From NCBI RefSeq assembly GCF_015910445.1, contig NZ_CP048882.1, positions 496,001-560,000 of the forward strand: a stretch of DNA of 64,000 nucleotides. Direction: 5' to 3'. Each line of letters opens with the position of its first letter. Position 1 is the first letter of the stretch. The notes beneath the pieces were generated by a model. That model was not told the DNA's origin. It ran no database searches and saw only the letters and a list, made by a program, of their open reading frames with translations. Made by a program: the position numbers and the translations under genes. Source of the stretch: Streptomyces bathyalis (GTDB taxonomy: Bacteria; Actinomycetota; Actinomycetes; Streptomycetales; Streptomycetaceae). Of this stretch, positions 56,573 through 64,000 are shown in pieces.

Positions 56573-58036
56573 TCAGCCGGTGGGACGGGATATGTAGCGT
56601 CCCTCCGGCCGGCCCGTCACCTCACCGTTCGCGCAGACGGGACGGCCGCGCAGGAACGTCGCCCTCACGCTCGCGCCGATCTCCAGGCCCTGCATGGGCG
56701 AATACTCCTGCACCGACTCGGAGTTGGCCGCGTCCACCGTCCATGAGCGGTCGGGATCGACGAGGGCCAGGTCCGCGTCGTAGCCCTCGGCGATCATCCC
56801 CTTGGAGCGAAGACCGAAGCGCTGTGCGGGATTCCAGGACGTGAGCTCCGCGACCTTCTGGAGCGGGAGGCCGTGGGAGCCGGCGGCGCCGGCCAGGCCC
56901 GGGAGCAGGTACTCGGTACCGCCGAAGCCCGACTTGGCCGCGAAGACGTCGCTCTTCGGGTCGCCGAACTTCACCTCCTCCTTGCAGCACGCGTGGTCGC
57001 TGACGACCCAGTCGACGTTGCCCGCCACGAGGTGCTCCCAGAGCGCGTCGACGTCCTCCTGCGGGCGCAGCGGCGGGTTGACCTTGCCGCCGATGCCCGA
57101 GGCGGTCTCGATGTTCACGAGCAGGTGGCCGATGGTGACCTCGCGGCGGAAGTCGACCTGGGGGAAGGTCCTGGCCATCAGCATCGCGGACTCGATCGCC
57201 CGGCGCGAGGAGAGGTGCAGCAGATTGATGTTGGGCAGTTCGGTCTCCGCGGCGAGGAAGCTCGCGATGGTGACCGCCAGCCCCTCCGAGTGCGGCGGCC
57301 GGGACGCGCTGTAGGCGGCGAGGCCGGTCAGTTCGCCCTCCTCCTCGACGAGCTTGGTGTACGCCGTCATGATCTCCGCGGTCTCGCAGTGCAGGGACAG
57401 GGAGATCGCGTCGGCCAGCTCGGGGTACTTCTCCCGCGCCGCCTGCACGCCGCGCATCACGAACTCGAAGTGCGCCAGGTCGTACCGCTCGTCCGGCGGG
57501 ATCATCAGGAACGAGTTCTGGTCCGACGAGCGGCCGTGCAGGCCGTGGCTCCCGTAGAACATGAACACCTTGAACGAGGGGACACCGAAGCGGCCGATCA
57601 GCTCCGGGATCTCCTCGATGTGCGACTTCTGCATCGGGGCGAGATGGAAGCCGTAGTCGACGTGGCTGCGGCCCTCGGAGGCCTCGAGGACGAGGGGGAA
57701 GACCTCGTCGTAGCTGCCGCCGCGGTTCATGTAGTACTGCCCCGTGCGCATGTACGTGAGCGCCGTCGTCACTCCGCCCTGTGCGCAGGCGCGGCTCTCG
57801 CTCGCCGTGTCGTCGGACAGCGGGTTGTAGATCCCCCAGTGCTGGTGCGCGTCGACGACGCCCGGGAAGGCCAACAGCCCCTTGCCGTCGGTCACTTCGC
57901 GCGCGTTCTCGGCCGGGATGTCCGGTGCGATGCGCCGGAAGACGCCGTCCGAGACGGCGATGTCCGTCGTCGGGATGTCCGCCACGTCGTGCCTCACCAG
58001 TCGCACGTTCTTGATCAGCCGGTCGAATTCCGTCAT
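56573..58036 (-). CDS. Hydantoinase/dihydroorotase-like amidohydrolase
   Basis: ATG 58036 (487 aa). The cyclic amidohydrolase landmarks are present: VDAHQHW with His64 and His66, a lysine positioned for carbamylation in SFKVFMF (Lys156), LHCETAE and INLLHLSS with the next His pair, and SDHACCKEEV with the catalytic Asp. The family opens cyclic amides (hydantoin, dihydropyrimidines, allantoin, dihydroorotate). It overlaps the upstream flavoprotein by ATGA and lies in an IclR-linked catabolic locus, so it probably opens a ring during degradation of an N-heterocycle. The exact substrate cannot be seen. Confidence 0.85.
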   Translation of the reverse strand: MTEFDRLIKNVRLVRHDVADIPTTDIAVSDGVFRRIAPDIPAENAREVTDGKGLLAFPGVVDAHQHWGIYNPLSDDTASESRACAQGGVTTALTYMRTGQYYMNRGGSYDEVFPLVLEASEGRSHVDYGFHLAPMQKSHIEEIPELIGRFGVPSFKVFMFYGSHGLHGRSSDQNSFLMIPPDERYDLAHFEFVMRGVQAAREKYPELADAISLSLHCETAEIMTAYTKLVEEEGELTGLAAYSASRPPHSEGLAVTIASFLAAETELPNINLLHLSSRRAIESAMLMARTFPQVDFRREVTIGHLLVNIETASGIGGKVNPPLRPQEDVDALWEHLVAGNVDWVVSDHACCKEEVKFGDPKSDVFAAKSGFGGTEYLLPGLAGAAGSHGLPLQKVAELTSWNPAQRFGLRSKGMIAEGYDADLALVDPDRSWTVDAANSESVQEYSPMQGLEIGASVRATFLRGRPVCANGEVTGRPEGRYISRPTG

Positions 58037-59430
58037 CGCGCTGTGCCCTCTCCATGTGCGTACGTGCATGACAGGGTGTTCGCCGCCTGCCAGGCAAGAC
58101 CCAGCGCGGGCAGCAGGCCGTTGCCCGCGAGATAGCCGTCGGCGCCGTGGCCCGAGATGCCGTGTGCCGCGCCGCCCGATGCGAAGAGACCGCCGATCGG
58201 TGCGCCGTCCCGGTTCAGCACCCGCGCCTCACCGTCGACGGCGAGCCCGCCCTGCGTGTGGAACAGGGCGGGAACGACCTCAACGGCCGCGTACGGTGCC
58301 CGAAGTGGCTGCTCGAAGTAGGTGCGGCCGAACCTGTCGTGCCCTCCCGTACCGGAGGCCCGCGACACCTGTTCCGCGACGGAGGCCGCCAGCGCCTCCG
58401 GGTCGAGTCGGGTGCGCTCGGCGAGCGTGTCGACGTCGTCGGCCCACAACAGCGCACCCGCCTCGACGGTCCGCCGGAAGTCGGTGAAGGAAGCACACAG
58501 GTCGTGAATGCGCCGGTCGAGCACGATCCAGCCGCGCGAGCCGGGGCGGGCCGCGAGCGCCGCGGCGAACTCCGAGTAGCCGGTGGTCTCGTCGCCGAAG
58601 CGGTCGCCCGCCGTGTCGACCATGATCCCGCCGTGCATCACCGTGGCCCAGCCGACCAGCGTCCGCGAGCGGCGGGCGAGTGCGGCGTGACCCTGGTAGG
58701 CGTCCATGAAGGCGGACGCGGCCCCCTGGCGCAGCCCGATCTCCAGGCCGTCCCCGAGCGAGAACTGCCCGCCGTGGTACTCGGCCGTCGCAGCCTCCGG
58801 CATGTGCCGCGTCACCAGCTCGCGGTTCGCGCCGTATCCGTTGGTCGCGAGCAGCACCCCGCGGGCCGGGACGGTCTCCCGGTAGGCGCTCGGGTACTGG
58901 ATCACCGCCCCGGTGACGTCGCCGACGGCATCGAGGGTGACGTCCACGACGCGGGCCGGCACCAGCAGATCGACGCACGGCTGAGCCCGCACCCGTCCGT
59001 ACAGATGGCGCAGCAGTGCGGATCCGTGCCGCCCGTCGACCGTGTGCAGCCGGTCGGCGGAGTGCCCCGGGTAGCTGAAGTCCCGTACGAGGTGGAGGGG
59101 AAGGTCCGCGCTGTCGGCCAGCCACTCCACGAGAGGCGCGCTGAGCCCGGCGAGCGCGGCGGCCAGCACGGGGTCGGCGGCGCCGCGCGTCTTGGCGGAG
59201 ATGTCGGCGAGGAAGCGCTCCGGGCCGTCCTCGACTCCCGCCGCCGACTGCCAGCGTGTGCCCGCCCCCGGGATCATCGCCGTGGACATCGAGGTGTTGT
59301 TGCCGCGCAGGAAGTGCTCGTCCGGGTCCACGACCAGCACGCTGAGTCCGGCTTCGGCCGCTCGCAGGGCACCGGCCAGGCCTCCGCCGGCGCCGGCCAC
59401 CACCAGGTCGACCGCCGCCTGGTACCTCAT
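58033..59430 (-). CDS. Fumarate reductase/ketosteroid dehydrogenase-like FAD protein
   Basis: ATG 59430 (465 aa) begins MRYQAAVDLVVAGAGGGLAG, a dinucleotide-binding loop, followed by VVDPDEHFLRGNNTSM. Later LLATNGYGANRELV and the C-terminal LFASGGAAHGISGHGADGYL then AGNGLLPALGLAWQAA are the FAD_binding_2 flavin-binding signature. Family members reduce or dehydrogenate C-C bonds next to a carboxylate or ketone (fumarate, 3-ketosteroids, tricarballylate). It starts the minus-strand arm of the locus; the hydantoinase-like gene follows with an ATGA overlap. The electron partner is unknown. Confidence 0.85.
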   Translation of the reverse strand: MRYQAAVDLVVAGAGGGLAGALRAAEAGLSVLVVDPDEHFLRGNNTSMSTAMIPGAGTRWQSAAGVEDGPERFLADISAKTRGAADPVLAAALAGLSAPLVEWLADSADLPLHLVRDFSYPGHSADRLHTVDGRHGSALLRHLYGRVRAQPCVDLLVPARVVDVTLDAVGDVTGAVIQYPSAYRETVPARGVLLATNGYGANRELVTRHMPEAATAEYHGGQFSLGDGLEIGLRQGAASAFMDAYQGHAALARRSRTLVGWATVMHGGIMVDTAGDRFGDETTGYSEFAAALAARPGSRGWIVLDRRIHDLCASFTDFRRTVEAGALLWADDVDTLAERTRLDPEALAASVAEQVSRASGTGGHDRFGRTYFEQPLRAPYAAVEVVPALFHTQGGLAVDGEARVLNRDGAPIGGLFASGGAAHGISGHGADGYLAGNGLLPALGLAWQAANTLSCTYAHGEGTAR

Positions 59431-59475
59431 GCCGTCACTCCGGTCGGCGGGCACCTTCTCCACCTCCCTCGGTTC

Positions 59476-59492
59476 GTTCCGTTCAGCGGAAC
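59476..59492. promoter_or_regulatory. IclR operator candidate 1 (flavoprotein side)
   Basis: GTTCCG-TTCAG-CGGAAC, a perfect 6-bp-arm repeat 46 bp upstream of the flavoprotein gene, of the TTCCG-N5-CGGAA type used by many IclR proteins. A related 17-bp site is at 59618-59634. Confidence 0.6.
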
Positions 59493-59565
59493 ACTCTGGG
59501 ACCACGATGATTTCAACGCCGCCGGAGGACGTCAATGCCTGACGAGGAATCCAAGTAACAGCCTC

Positions 59566-59582
59566 GTTGTTCGAGGAACAAC
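59566..59582. promoter_or_regulatory. Perfect inverted repeat in the divergent promoter region
   Basis: GTTGTTC-GAG-GAACAAC has perfect 7-bp arms and lies midway between the two IclR-like sites. Confidence 0.5.
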
Positions 59583-59617
59583 CCTTGACCGTCGTCGAGT
59601 ACCGGTGCTTCCCTGTC

Positions 59618-59634
59618 GTTCCATTGAGCGGTAC
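59618..59634. promoter_or_regulatory. IclR operator candidate 2 (iclR side)
   Basis: GTTCCATTGAGCGGTAC matches candidate 1 at 13 of 17 positions with the same GTTCC-N7-GG layout, 53 bp upstream of the iclR start. Confidence 0.5.
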
Positions 59635-59686
59635 GGCTTCGGTGCCGTATCAAATCTCGCGGAAGGGAGCAGGTGAGAATGGGCCC

Positions 59687-60475
59687 ATGACGACTCAATC
59701 CGGAACCGAGACCGCGGGCCGCGTGATCGACGTCCTGCTGCTGTTCACGGACGGGACGGACGAGCTCGGGGTGTCCCGGATCGCACGCGAACTCGGCCTG
59801 AGCAAGGCCGTCGTGCACCGCATCCTGCAGACGCTCGTCGCCCGCGGCATGGTGACGCTCGACCAGCACACCCGGCTCTACCAGCTCGGTCCCACAGCGG
59901 CCGCACTCGGTGCACGCGCCCTGCGCGATCTCGACCTGCGGGCCGTCGCCGCGAACACCCTGCGGCGGCTTCAGGAGGAGACGCGCGAGACGGTGACCCT
60001 CACCGCGCTGGTGCCGGGCGGACGGGCCTACGTCGACCAGATCGTCAGCACCCACGAGGTGAAGATGACCGTCGAACTCGGCCGCAGATTCCCGCTGCAC
60101 GCCGGCAGTTCCGGCAAGGCGGTGCTGGCGTTCCTGCCGGAGGGACGGCGCGAGGAGATCCTTGCCGCCGGGCTTCCGGCGCTGACCGGCAGCACGCCGA
60201 CCGACGCGGCGCGTCTGCGTGCCGAGCTGGACTCGGTACGGGACTCGGGATACGCGAGCTCCGCCGGTGAGCGTCAGGCCGACGCCGGATCGGTGGCCGC
60301 GCCCGTCTTCGGCCTCGACGGCGACGTCCGCGGAGCGGTGTCCGTATGCGGTCCGCGTTCCCGCTTCACGCCCGAGTTCGTCCGCGACTGCGCGCCCCAC
60401 GTCCTCGATGCGGCCCACGACATCTCCCATGCGCTCGGATGGCCCGGCGCGAAGGAAGGATCACGATCTCCATGA
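59687..60475 (+). CDS. IclR-family transcriptional regulator
   Basis: ATG 59687 (262 aa; upstream GTG/ATG codons are out of frame). The winged helix reads GVSRIARELGLSKAVVHRIL then QTLVARGMVTLDQHTRLYQL. The effector domain has VTLTALVPGGRAYVDQIVST and HAGSSGKAVLAFLPEG, standard for IclR. It is the first gene of the plus-strand catabolic operon (ATGA overlap with the CoA transferase) and faces the flavoprotein/amidohydrolase operon, so it likely controls both arms. The ligand is presumably a pathway acid or CoA intermediate. Confidence 0.9.
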   Translation: MTTQSGTETAGRVIDVLLLFTDGTDELGVSRIARELGLSKAVVHRILQTLVARGMVTLDQHTRLYQLGPTAAALGARALRDLDLRAVAANTLRRLQEETRETVTLTALVPGGRAYVDQIVSTHEVKMTVELGRRFPLHAGSSGKAVLAFLPEGRREEILAAGLPALTGSTPTDAARLRAELDSVRDSGYASSAGERQADAGSVAAPVFGLDGDVRGAVSVCGPRSRFTPEFVRDCAPHVLDAAHDISHALGWPGAKEGSRSP

Positions 60476-61689
60476 CCGACACCGACCCCGCGGACGCAGC
60501 CGGGTCCGGCGCCGCGCTCGACGGCGTCAAGGTGCTGGACATCGCCACGCTCTTCGCGGGCCCCCTCGCCGCCACCCTGCTCGGCGACTACGGCGCCGAC
60601 GTCATCAAGGTCGAGCACCCCAGAGGCGACCCGGTGCGCAGCCACGGGGCGAGCAAGGACGGCGTGGGCCTGTGGTGGAAGATGCTCTCCCGCAACAAGA
60701 AGGCGATCACCCTGTACCTCGGCAGCCCCGAGGGGCAGGAGACCTTCCGCCGCATGGTCGCGGACGCCGACGTCGTCATCGAGAACTTCCGGCCGGGGAC
60801 TCTTGAGCGCTGGGGCCTCGGCCACGACGTGCTCAGCGAGATCAACCCCCGCCTCGTCCTGGCCCGCGTCACGGGCTTCGGCCAGTACGGGCCGTACTCC
60901 GGGCGTCCCGGATTCGGCACCCTCGCCGAGGCGATGAGCGGGTTCGCGGCCATCACCGGCGAACCCGACGGGCCGCCCACGCTGCCGCCCTTCGGGCTGG
61001 CCGACGGGGTGTCGGCCCTGACTGCCGCGTTCGGCATCATGACCGCGCTGCACGCGCGGGAGCGCACCGGCCGCGGCCAGGTGCTCGACCTCGCGATCAT
61101 CGAGCCGATGGTCACCCTGCTGGGACCGCAGGCCATCACCTACGACCAGCTCGGCGAGCTTCAGCCGCGCACCGGCAACAGGTCCGCGAACAACGCGCCA
61201 CGCAACACCTACCGCACCAGGGACGGCAGTTGGGTCGCCGTCTCCACCAGTGCCCAGTCCGTCGCGGAGCGGGTGATGCGGCTCGTGGGCCGTCCCGAGT
61301 TCGTGGACGAGCCGTGGTTCGCCTCGGGAGCCGAGCGTGCGAAGCACGCGGACGAGCTGGACGAGGCGGTCGGCTCCTGGATAGCGCAGCGCACCCGCGG
61401 CGAGGTCACCGAGGCCTTCGAGGCGGCGAACGCCGCCATCGCCCCCGTCTACGAGATGAGCGACATCTTCACCGACCCCCAGTACCAGGCGCTGGAGACC
61501 ATCACCACGGTCGACGACGAGGAACTGGGTCCCATCCGCTTCCAGAACGTGCCGTTCCGGCTCAGCGAGACGCCCGGCGAAGTCCGCTGGCCGGGACCCC
61601 GGAAGGGCCGCGACAACGCAGAGGTGCTCGGTGCGTACGGCGTCGGCGCCGACGAGCTCGCCGACCTGGCCGAACGGGGCATCGTATGA
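60472..61689 (+). CDS. CaiB/BaiF family (type III) CoA transferase
   Basis: A 405-residue protein with the family start LDIATLFAGPLAATLLGDYG and KVEHPRGDPVR; the catalytic Asp lies in the GQVLDLAIIEPM segment near residue 200. Type III CoA transferases move CoA from succinyl-CoA or acetyl-CoA to a carboxylic acid. The next gene is a CitE-like lyase, with ATGA overlap, so the acid is probably activated here and then cleaved. This order resembles itaconate and mesaconate/citramalate degradation. Confidence 0.9.
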   Translation: MTDTDPADAAGSGAALDGVKVLDIATLFAGPLAATLLGDYGADVIKVEHPRGDPVRSHGASKDGVGLWWKMLSRNKKAITLYLGSPEGQETFRRMVADADVVIENFRPGTLERWGLGHDVLSEINPRLVLARVTGFGQYGPYSGRPGFGTLAEAMSGFAAITGEPDGPPTLPPFGLADGVSALTAAFGIMTALHARERTGRGQVLDLAIIEPMVTLLGPQAITYDQLGELQPRTGNRSANNAPRNTYRTRDGSWVAVSTSAQSVAERVMRLVGRPEFVDEPWFASGAERAKHADELDEAVGSWIAQRTRGEVTEAFEAANAAIAPVYEMSDIFTDPQYQALETITTVDDEELGPIRFQNVPFRLSETPGEVRWPGPRKGRDNAEVLGAYGVGADELADLAERGIV

Positions 61690-62555
61690 CCGCCCCCGGC
61701 CGGACCGGCACCGGCCCTCCGCCCGTCACGGCCGTGCGGTCCTGGCTGTACGTCCCCGCCACCAGGCCCGAACTCCTGGAGAAGGCGATGAGCGGCTACG
61801 CCGACGCCGTCGTGCTCGACCTCGAGGACTCGGTGCCCGACCAGCGCAAGGACGAGGCACGCTCCTACGCGGCCGAGGCCGCCGCACGTACCTGGCCCAA
61901 GCCGCTGTGGATCCGCATCAACCAGGTCCAACTCGCGCACGGCAAGGCCGACTTGGCCGCCCTCGCCGACGTACCCGTGCAGGGCCTGAGGCTGCCCAAG
62001 TGCGAGGCGCCGCAGCAGATCGCGACCGTTCTCGGCCGCGTCGAGGCGCCTGTGCATCTCCTCATCGAGACCGCGCTCGGTGTCGAGCGCGCCTTCGAAC
62101 TCGCCACCGCCGCGCCGCAGGTGACGCTCGTGTCGCTCGGCGAGGCGGACCTCGGCGCGGACCTGCGGGTGCGCGCGGACGACGCGCTCGGCTGGGCCCG
62201 CGGTCGCGTCGTCAACGCGGCCCGGGCCGCCGGACTCGCCCCTCCCGTGCAGAGCGTGTGGACCGACGTGGCGGACCTGGAAGGTCTCTCGGTCAGCACC
62301 GAGCGGGCCCGCGACCGCGGCTTCCACGGCCGGTCCGTCGTGCACCCGGCGCAGATCGGCCCCGTCAACGATGCCTTCACTCCGAGACCGGCGGAAATCG
62401 AGGCCGCCCGCCGGCTCGTCGACTCCCTGCGGAAGGCCGGTGACGCCGGCAGCGCCGCCTGGCTCGACGACGACGGCCGGCTGATCGACCCGGCGGTCGT
62501 CGCCCGGGCCCATTGGGTCCTCGAACTGGCGACGGGCCGCGTACCGGCCGGCTGA
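61686..62555 (+). CDS. HpcH/HpaI-CitE family CoA-ester lyase
   Basis: A 289-residue aldolase-type barrel: RSWLYVPATRPELLEKAMSG, VLDLEDSVPDQRKDEAR with the metal-binding Asp/Glu, PLWIRINQ, LPKCEAPQQI, LLIETALGVE and HPAQIGPVNDAF. This is the CitE-like branch including malyl-, beta-methylmalyl- and citramalyl-CoA lyases. It would split a 3-hydroxyacyl-CoA formed by the preceding CoA transferase into acetyl- or propionyl-CoA and a keto acid. A 107-bp gap precedes the next gene. Confidence 0.9.
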   Translation: MTAPGRTGTGPPPVTAVRSWLYVPATRPELLEKAMSGYADAVVLDLEDSVPDQRKDEARSYAAEAAARTWPKPLWIRINQVQLAHGKADLAALADVPVQGLRLPKCEAPQQIATVLGRVEAPVHLLIETALGVERAFELATAAPQVTLVSLGEADLGADLRVRADDALGWARGRVVNAARAAGLAPPVQSVWTDVADLEGLSVSTERARDRGFHGRSVVHPAQIGPVNDAFTPRPAEIEAARRLVDSLRKAGDAGSAAWLDDDGRLIDPAVVARAHWVLELATGRVPAG

Positions 62556-62662
62556 CCAGGCGGACGCGGAAGCGCACAGCACCTTCCCACTCCCCACCCA
62601 TTCCTGATCCCCACTCAGCTTTAGGCTCCTCCTTTCCCCTCACCGTTCACGCAAGGCAGGAC

Positions 62663-63490
62663 ATGACCGCAGTACCGCACCCCCCTAACCCGTTGCTCGA
62701 CGCGTTGCCTTCCGAGCCGCACATCGTCGAGCTGGGCCAGCCGTTGTTCACCGGCATGCCGTGCTCGCCCAACCACCCCGGATTCCGGATGACCCTGGCA
62801 CGCCGCCACGGCGACATGGTCCGGGCCGACGGGGGTTCCGCCTCCAGCGAAGTGATCATCACGGGCGGTCACGTGGGCACCCACATCGACGCCCTGTCCC
62901 ACGTCAGCCACGACGGCAAGCTGCACGGCGGCGTCGACGCCGGCGAGGCGCAGTCCGGCGGCGCTTTCTCACAGCACGGTGCCGAGCAGATCCCGGCCAT
63001 GGTGACGCGGGGCGTCCTCCTCGATGCCGCCGCCGCCCTCGGAGCGGACACGCTGCCCGGCGGATACGGCGTCACCGCCGAGGACCTGGAGCGCGCTGCC
63101 GCACTCGGCGGTGCGGAACCCCGCCAGGGCGACGTCGCTCTCGTACGGACCGGCTGGGCGCGGAACTTCGACGACCCGGTGGCCTATCTCGGCAAGGAGT
63201 CCGGCGTGCCGGGCATCACCGAGAGCGCCGGCGAATGGCTGGCCGCCCGCGGTGTCCGGGCCGTCGGCGCGGACACGACCGCGTGCGAGCAGATCCCGGC
63301 GGGTGCCGGTCACAGCCTGCTGCCCGTCCACCGGCTGCTGCTGGTCGAGAGCGGCATCTACATCATGGAGCACCTGGCACTCGATGATCTCGCGGCCGCC
63401 GGCGTGCACGAATTCCTCTTCGTCGTCGCTCCGTTGAGGATCGTCGGCGGCACCGGCTCCCCGATCCGCCCGCTGGCGGTGGTGGCATGA
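62663..63490 (+). CDS. Cyclase-family (kynurenine formamidase-like) metal hydrolase
   Basis: ATG 62663 with GGCAGGA upstream gives 275 aa. The cyclase-family metal site HVGTHIDALSHVSHDGKLHG is intact (HxGTHxD), followed by RGVLLDAAAALG and VRTGWAR. Such Mn/Zn hydrolases open formamides, lactones or isatin rings. In this locus it may hydrolyse an amide or lactone intermediate made by the amidohydrolase arm (inference). It overlaps the MmgE/PrpD start by ATGA. Confidence 0.85.
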   Translation: MTAVPHPPNPLLDALPSEPHIVELGQPLFTGMPCSPNHPGFRMTLARRHGDMVRADGGSASSEVIITGGHVGTHIDALSHVSHDGKLHGGVDAGEAQSGGAFSQHGAEQIPAMVTRGVLLDAAAALGADTLPGGYGVTAEDLERAAALGGAEPRQGDVALVRTGWARNFDDPVAYLGKESGVPGITESAGEWLAARGVRAVGADTTACEQIPAGAGHSLLPVHRLLLVESGIYIMEHLALDDLAAAGVHEFLFVVAPLRIVGGTGSPIRPLAVVA

Positions 63491-64000
63491 CATTCGCGGC
63501 TCCCGCCGGGCTCACTCCGGCGCAGCAGCTCGCCCGGTTCGCCGTCGAGGTGGCCTCGGAGGGCCTCGACGCCGACTTGAGCGAGAAGGTCGCAGGACAC
63601 CTGCTCGATCTGCTCGGCAACAGCCTCGCCGCGCTGCCCATGCGCCCGGGCATGGCGGTGCGTGAACTGGCCGAGGAGTGGGGCGGTTCCCCCACCGCCA
63701 CCGTCATCGGCTCCCTCACACGGCTGCCCGCGCCGTCGGCCGCGCTCGTCAACGGAACCCTCGCGCACAGCCTGGACTTCGACGACACCCATCTGCCCTC
63801 CGTGCTGCACCCCTCGTCCTCGGTGCTGCCGGCCGCGCTTGCGGTCGCGGAAGCGTCCGGCGCCAGCGGGGCACGGCTGCTGGCCGCGTCCGCCGCCGGG
63901 ATCGAGGTCACCTGCCGGCTCGGTATGGCCCAGTACGACGAGGAGTTGGGCAACTCGGTCTTCTTCGACCGCGGTCTGCACGCGACCGCCATATGCGGTG
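63487..64000 (+). CDS. MmgE/PrpD-family protein, cut by window end
   Basis: ATG 63487 overlaps the cyclase stop. The 171 visible residues (MTFAAPAGLTPAQQLARFAV, LLDLLGNSLAAL, NGTLAHSLDFDDTHLPSVLH, then GLHATAICG) are the N-terminal part of MmgE/PrpD proteins, which include 2-methylcitrate dehydratase, cis-aconitate decarboxylase and iminodisuccinate epimerase. The DFDDTH segment carries the conserved acidic/His pair. Together with the CoA transferase and CitE-like lyase it supports a branched C4-C6 dicarboxylate pathway. The C-terminal ~280 residues are beyond the window. Confidence 0.88.
   Translation, partial: MTFAAPAGLTPAQQLARFAVEVASEGLDADLSEKVAGHLLDLLGNSLAALPMRPGMAVRELAEEWGGSPTATVIGSLTRLPAPSAALVNGTLAHSLDFDDTHLPSVLHPSSSVLPAALAVAEASGASGARLLAASAAGIEVTCRLGMAQYDEELGNSVFFDRGLHATAICG

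Overview
High-GC, gene-dense DNA with frequent GTG starts, ATGA/GTGA stop-start overlaps, ECF sigma factors, TetR/IclR/PadR/LuxR regulators and natural-product genes: this is a Streptomyces (or close actinomycete) chromosome segment, most likely an accessory-rich arm region. I see no rRNA, tRNA, CRISPR array, insertion sequence or phage gene. Several intergenic hairpins act as convincing terminators.

Layout. 1-6.5 kb: mixed housekeeping genes (a GT87-type membrane glycosyltransferase, galM, an alpha/beta hydrolase, a secreted PHP-domain protein, an AlkD-like DNA repair protein). 6.6-10.3 kb: a probable rifamycin-resistance unit, namely a 19-bp inverted repeat resembling the rifamycin-associated element, a glycosyltransferase and a HelR-type RNA polymerase-associated ATPase. 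10.4-12.2 kb: a truncated, frameshifted proS remnant, then an ECF42-type sigma factor with its DGPF partner. 12.97-17.4 kb: a compact six-gene operon built around a stand-alone carrier protein (AurF-like diiron oxygenase, carrier protein, seryl-tRNA-synthetase-like amino acid:carrier-protein ligase, alpha/beta hydrolase, phosphopantetheinyl transferase, methyltransferase), which I cannot match to a known product. 17.5-24.7 kb: two LuxR-type regulators and a complete cyclooctatin-type diterpene cluster (cotB1-B4).

25.0-28.1 kb: an aromatic-acid-type MFS transporter and a ThDP enzyme. 28.3-30.7 kb: a WecA/MraY-like transferase, an internally deleted dienelactone hydrolase and a DinB-family protein. 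30.75-41.2 kb: an aerobic benzoyl-CoA epoxidation (box) regulon. One operon carries boxC, benzoate-CoA ligase, ferredoxin reductase, ferredoxin, an amidohydrolase and a PaaY-like protein; boxB and boxD lie beside it. Regulation is apparently by a divergent PaaX-family repressor, and a 17-bp motif recurs at all three box promoter regions. The usual BoxA reductase is replaced by separate ferredoxin and ferredoxin-NADP reductase genes.

41.5-49.7 kb: a thioredoxin-reductase-like flavoprotein fused to a receiver-like domain, a secreted GH3 beta-glucosidase, a PadR/membrane protein pair and a sigma-like/transmembrane/LamG fusion. 50.0-54.6 kb: a TetR repressor divergent from a three-subunit molybdenum aldehyde/xanthine oxidoreductase of PaoABC type. 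54.7-56.4 kb: a membrane protein and a TetR repressor that share near-identical palindromic operators. 56.6-64.0 kb: a divergent IclR-controlled catabolic locus (hydantoinase-like amidohydrolase, flavoprotein, CoA transferase, CitE-like lyase, cyclase-family hydrolase, MmgE/PrpD protein cut by the window end).

The strongest candidates for something undescribed are the carrier-protein amino acid/diiron oxygenase operon beside the diterpene cluster, the conserved box motif, and the multi-domain sigma-LamG protein. The diterpene and box enzymes themselves belong to described pathways.
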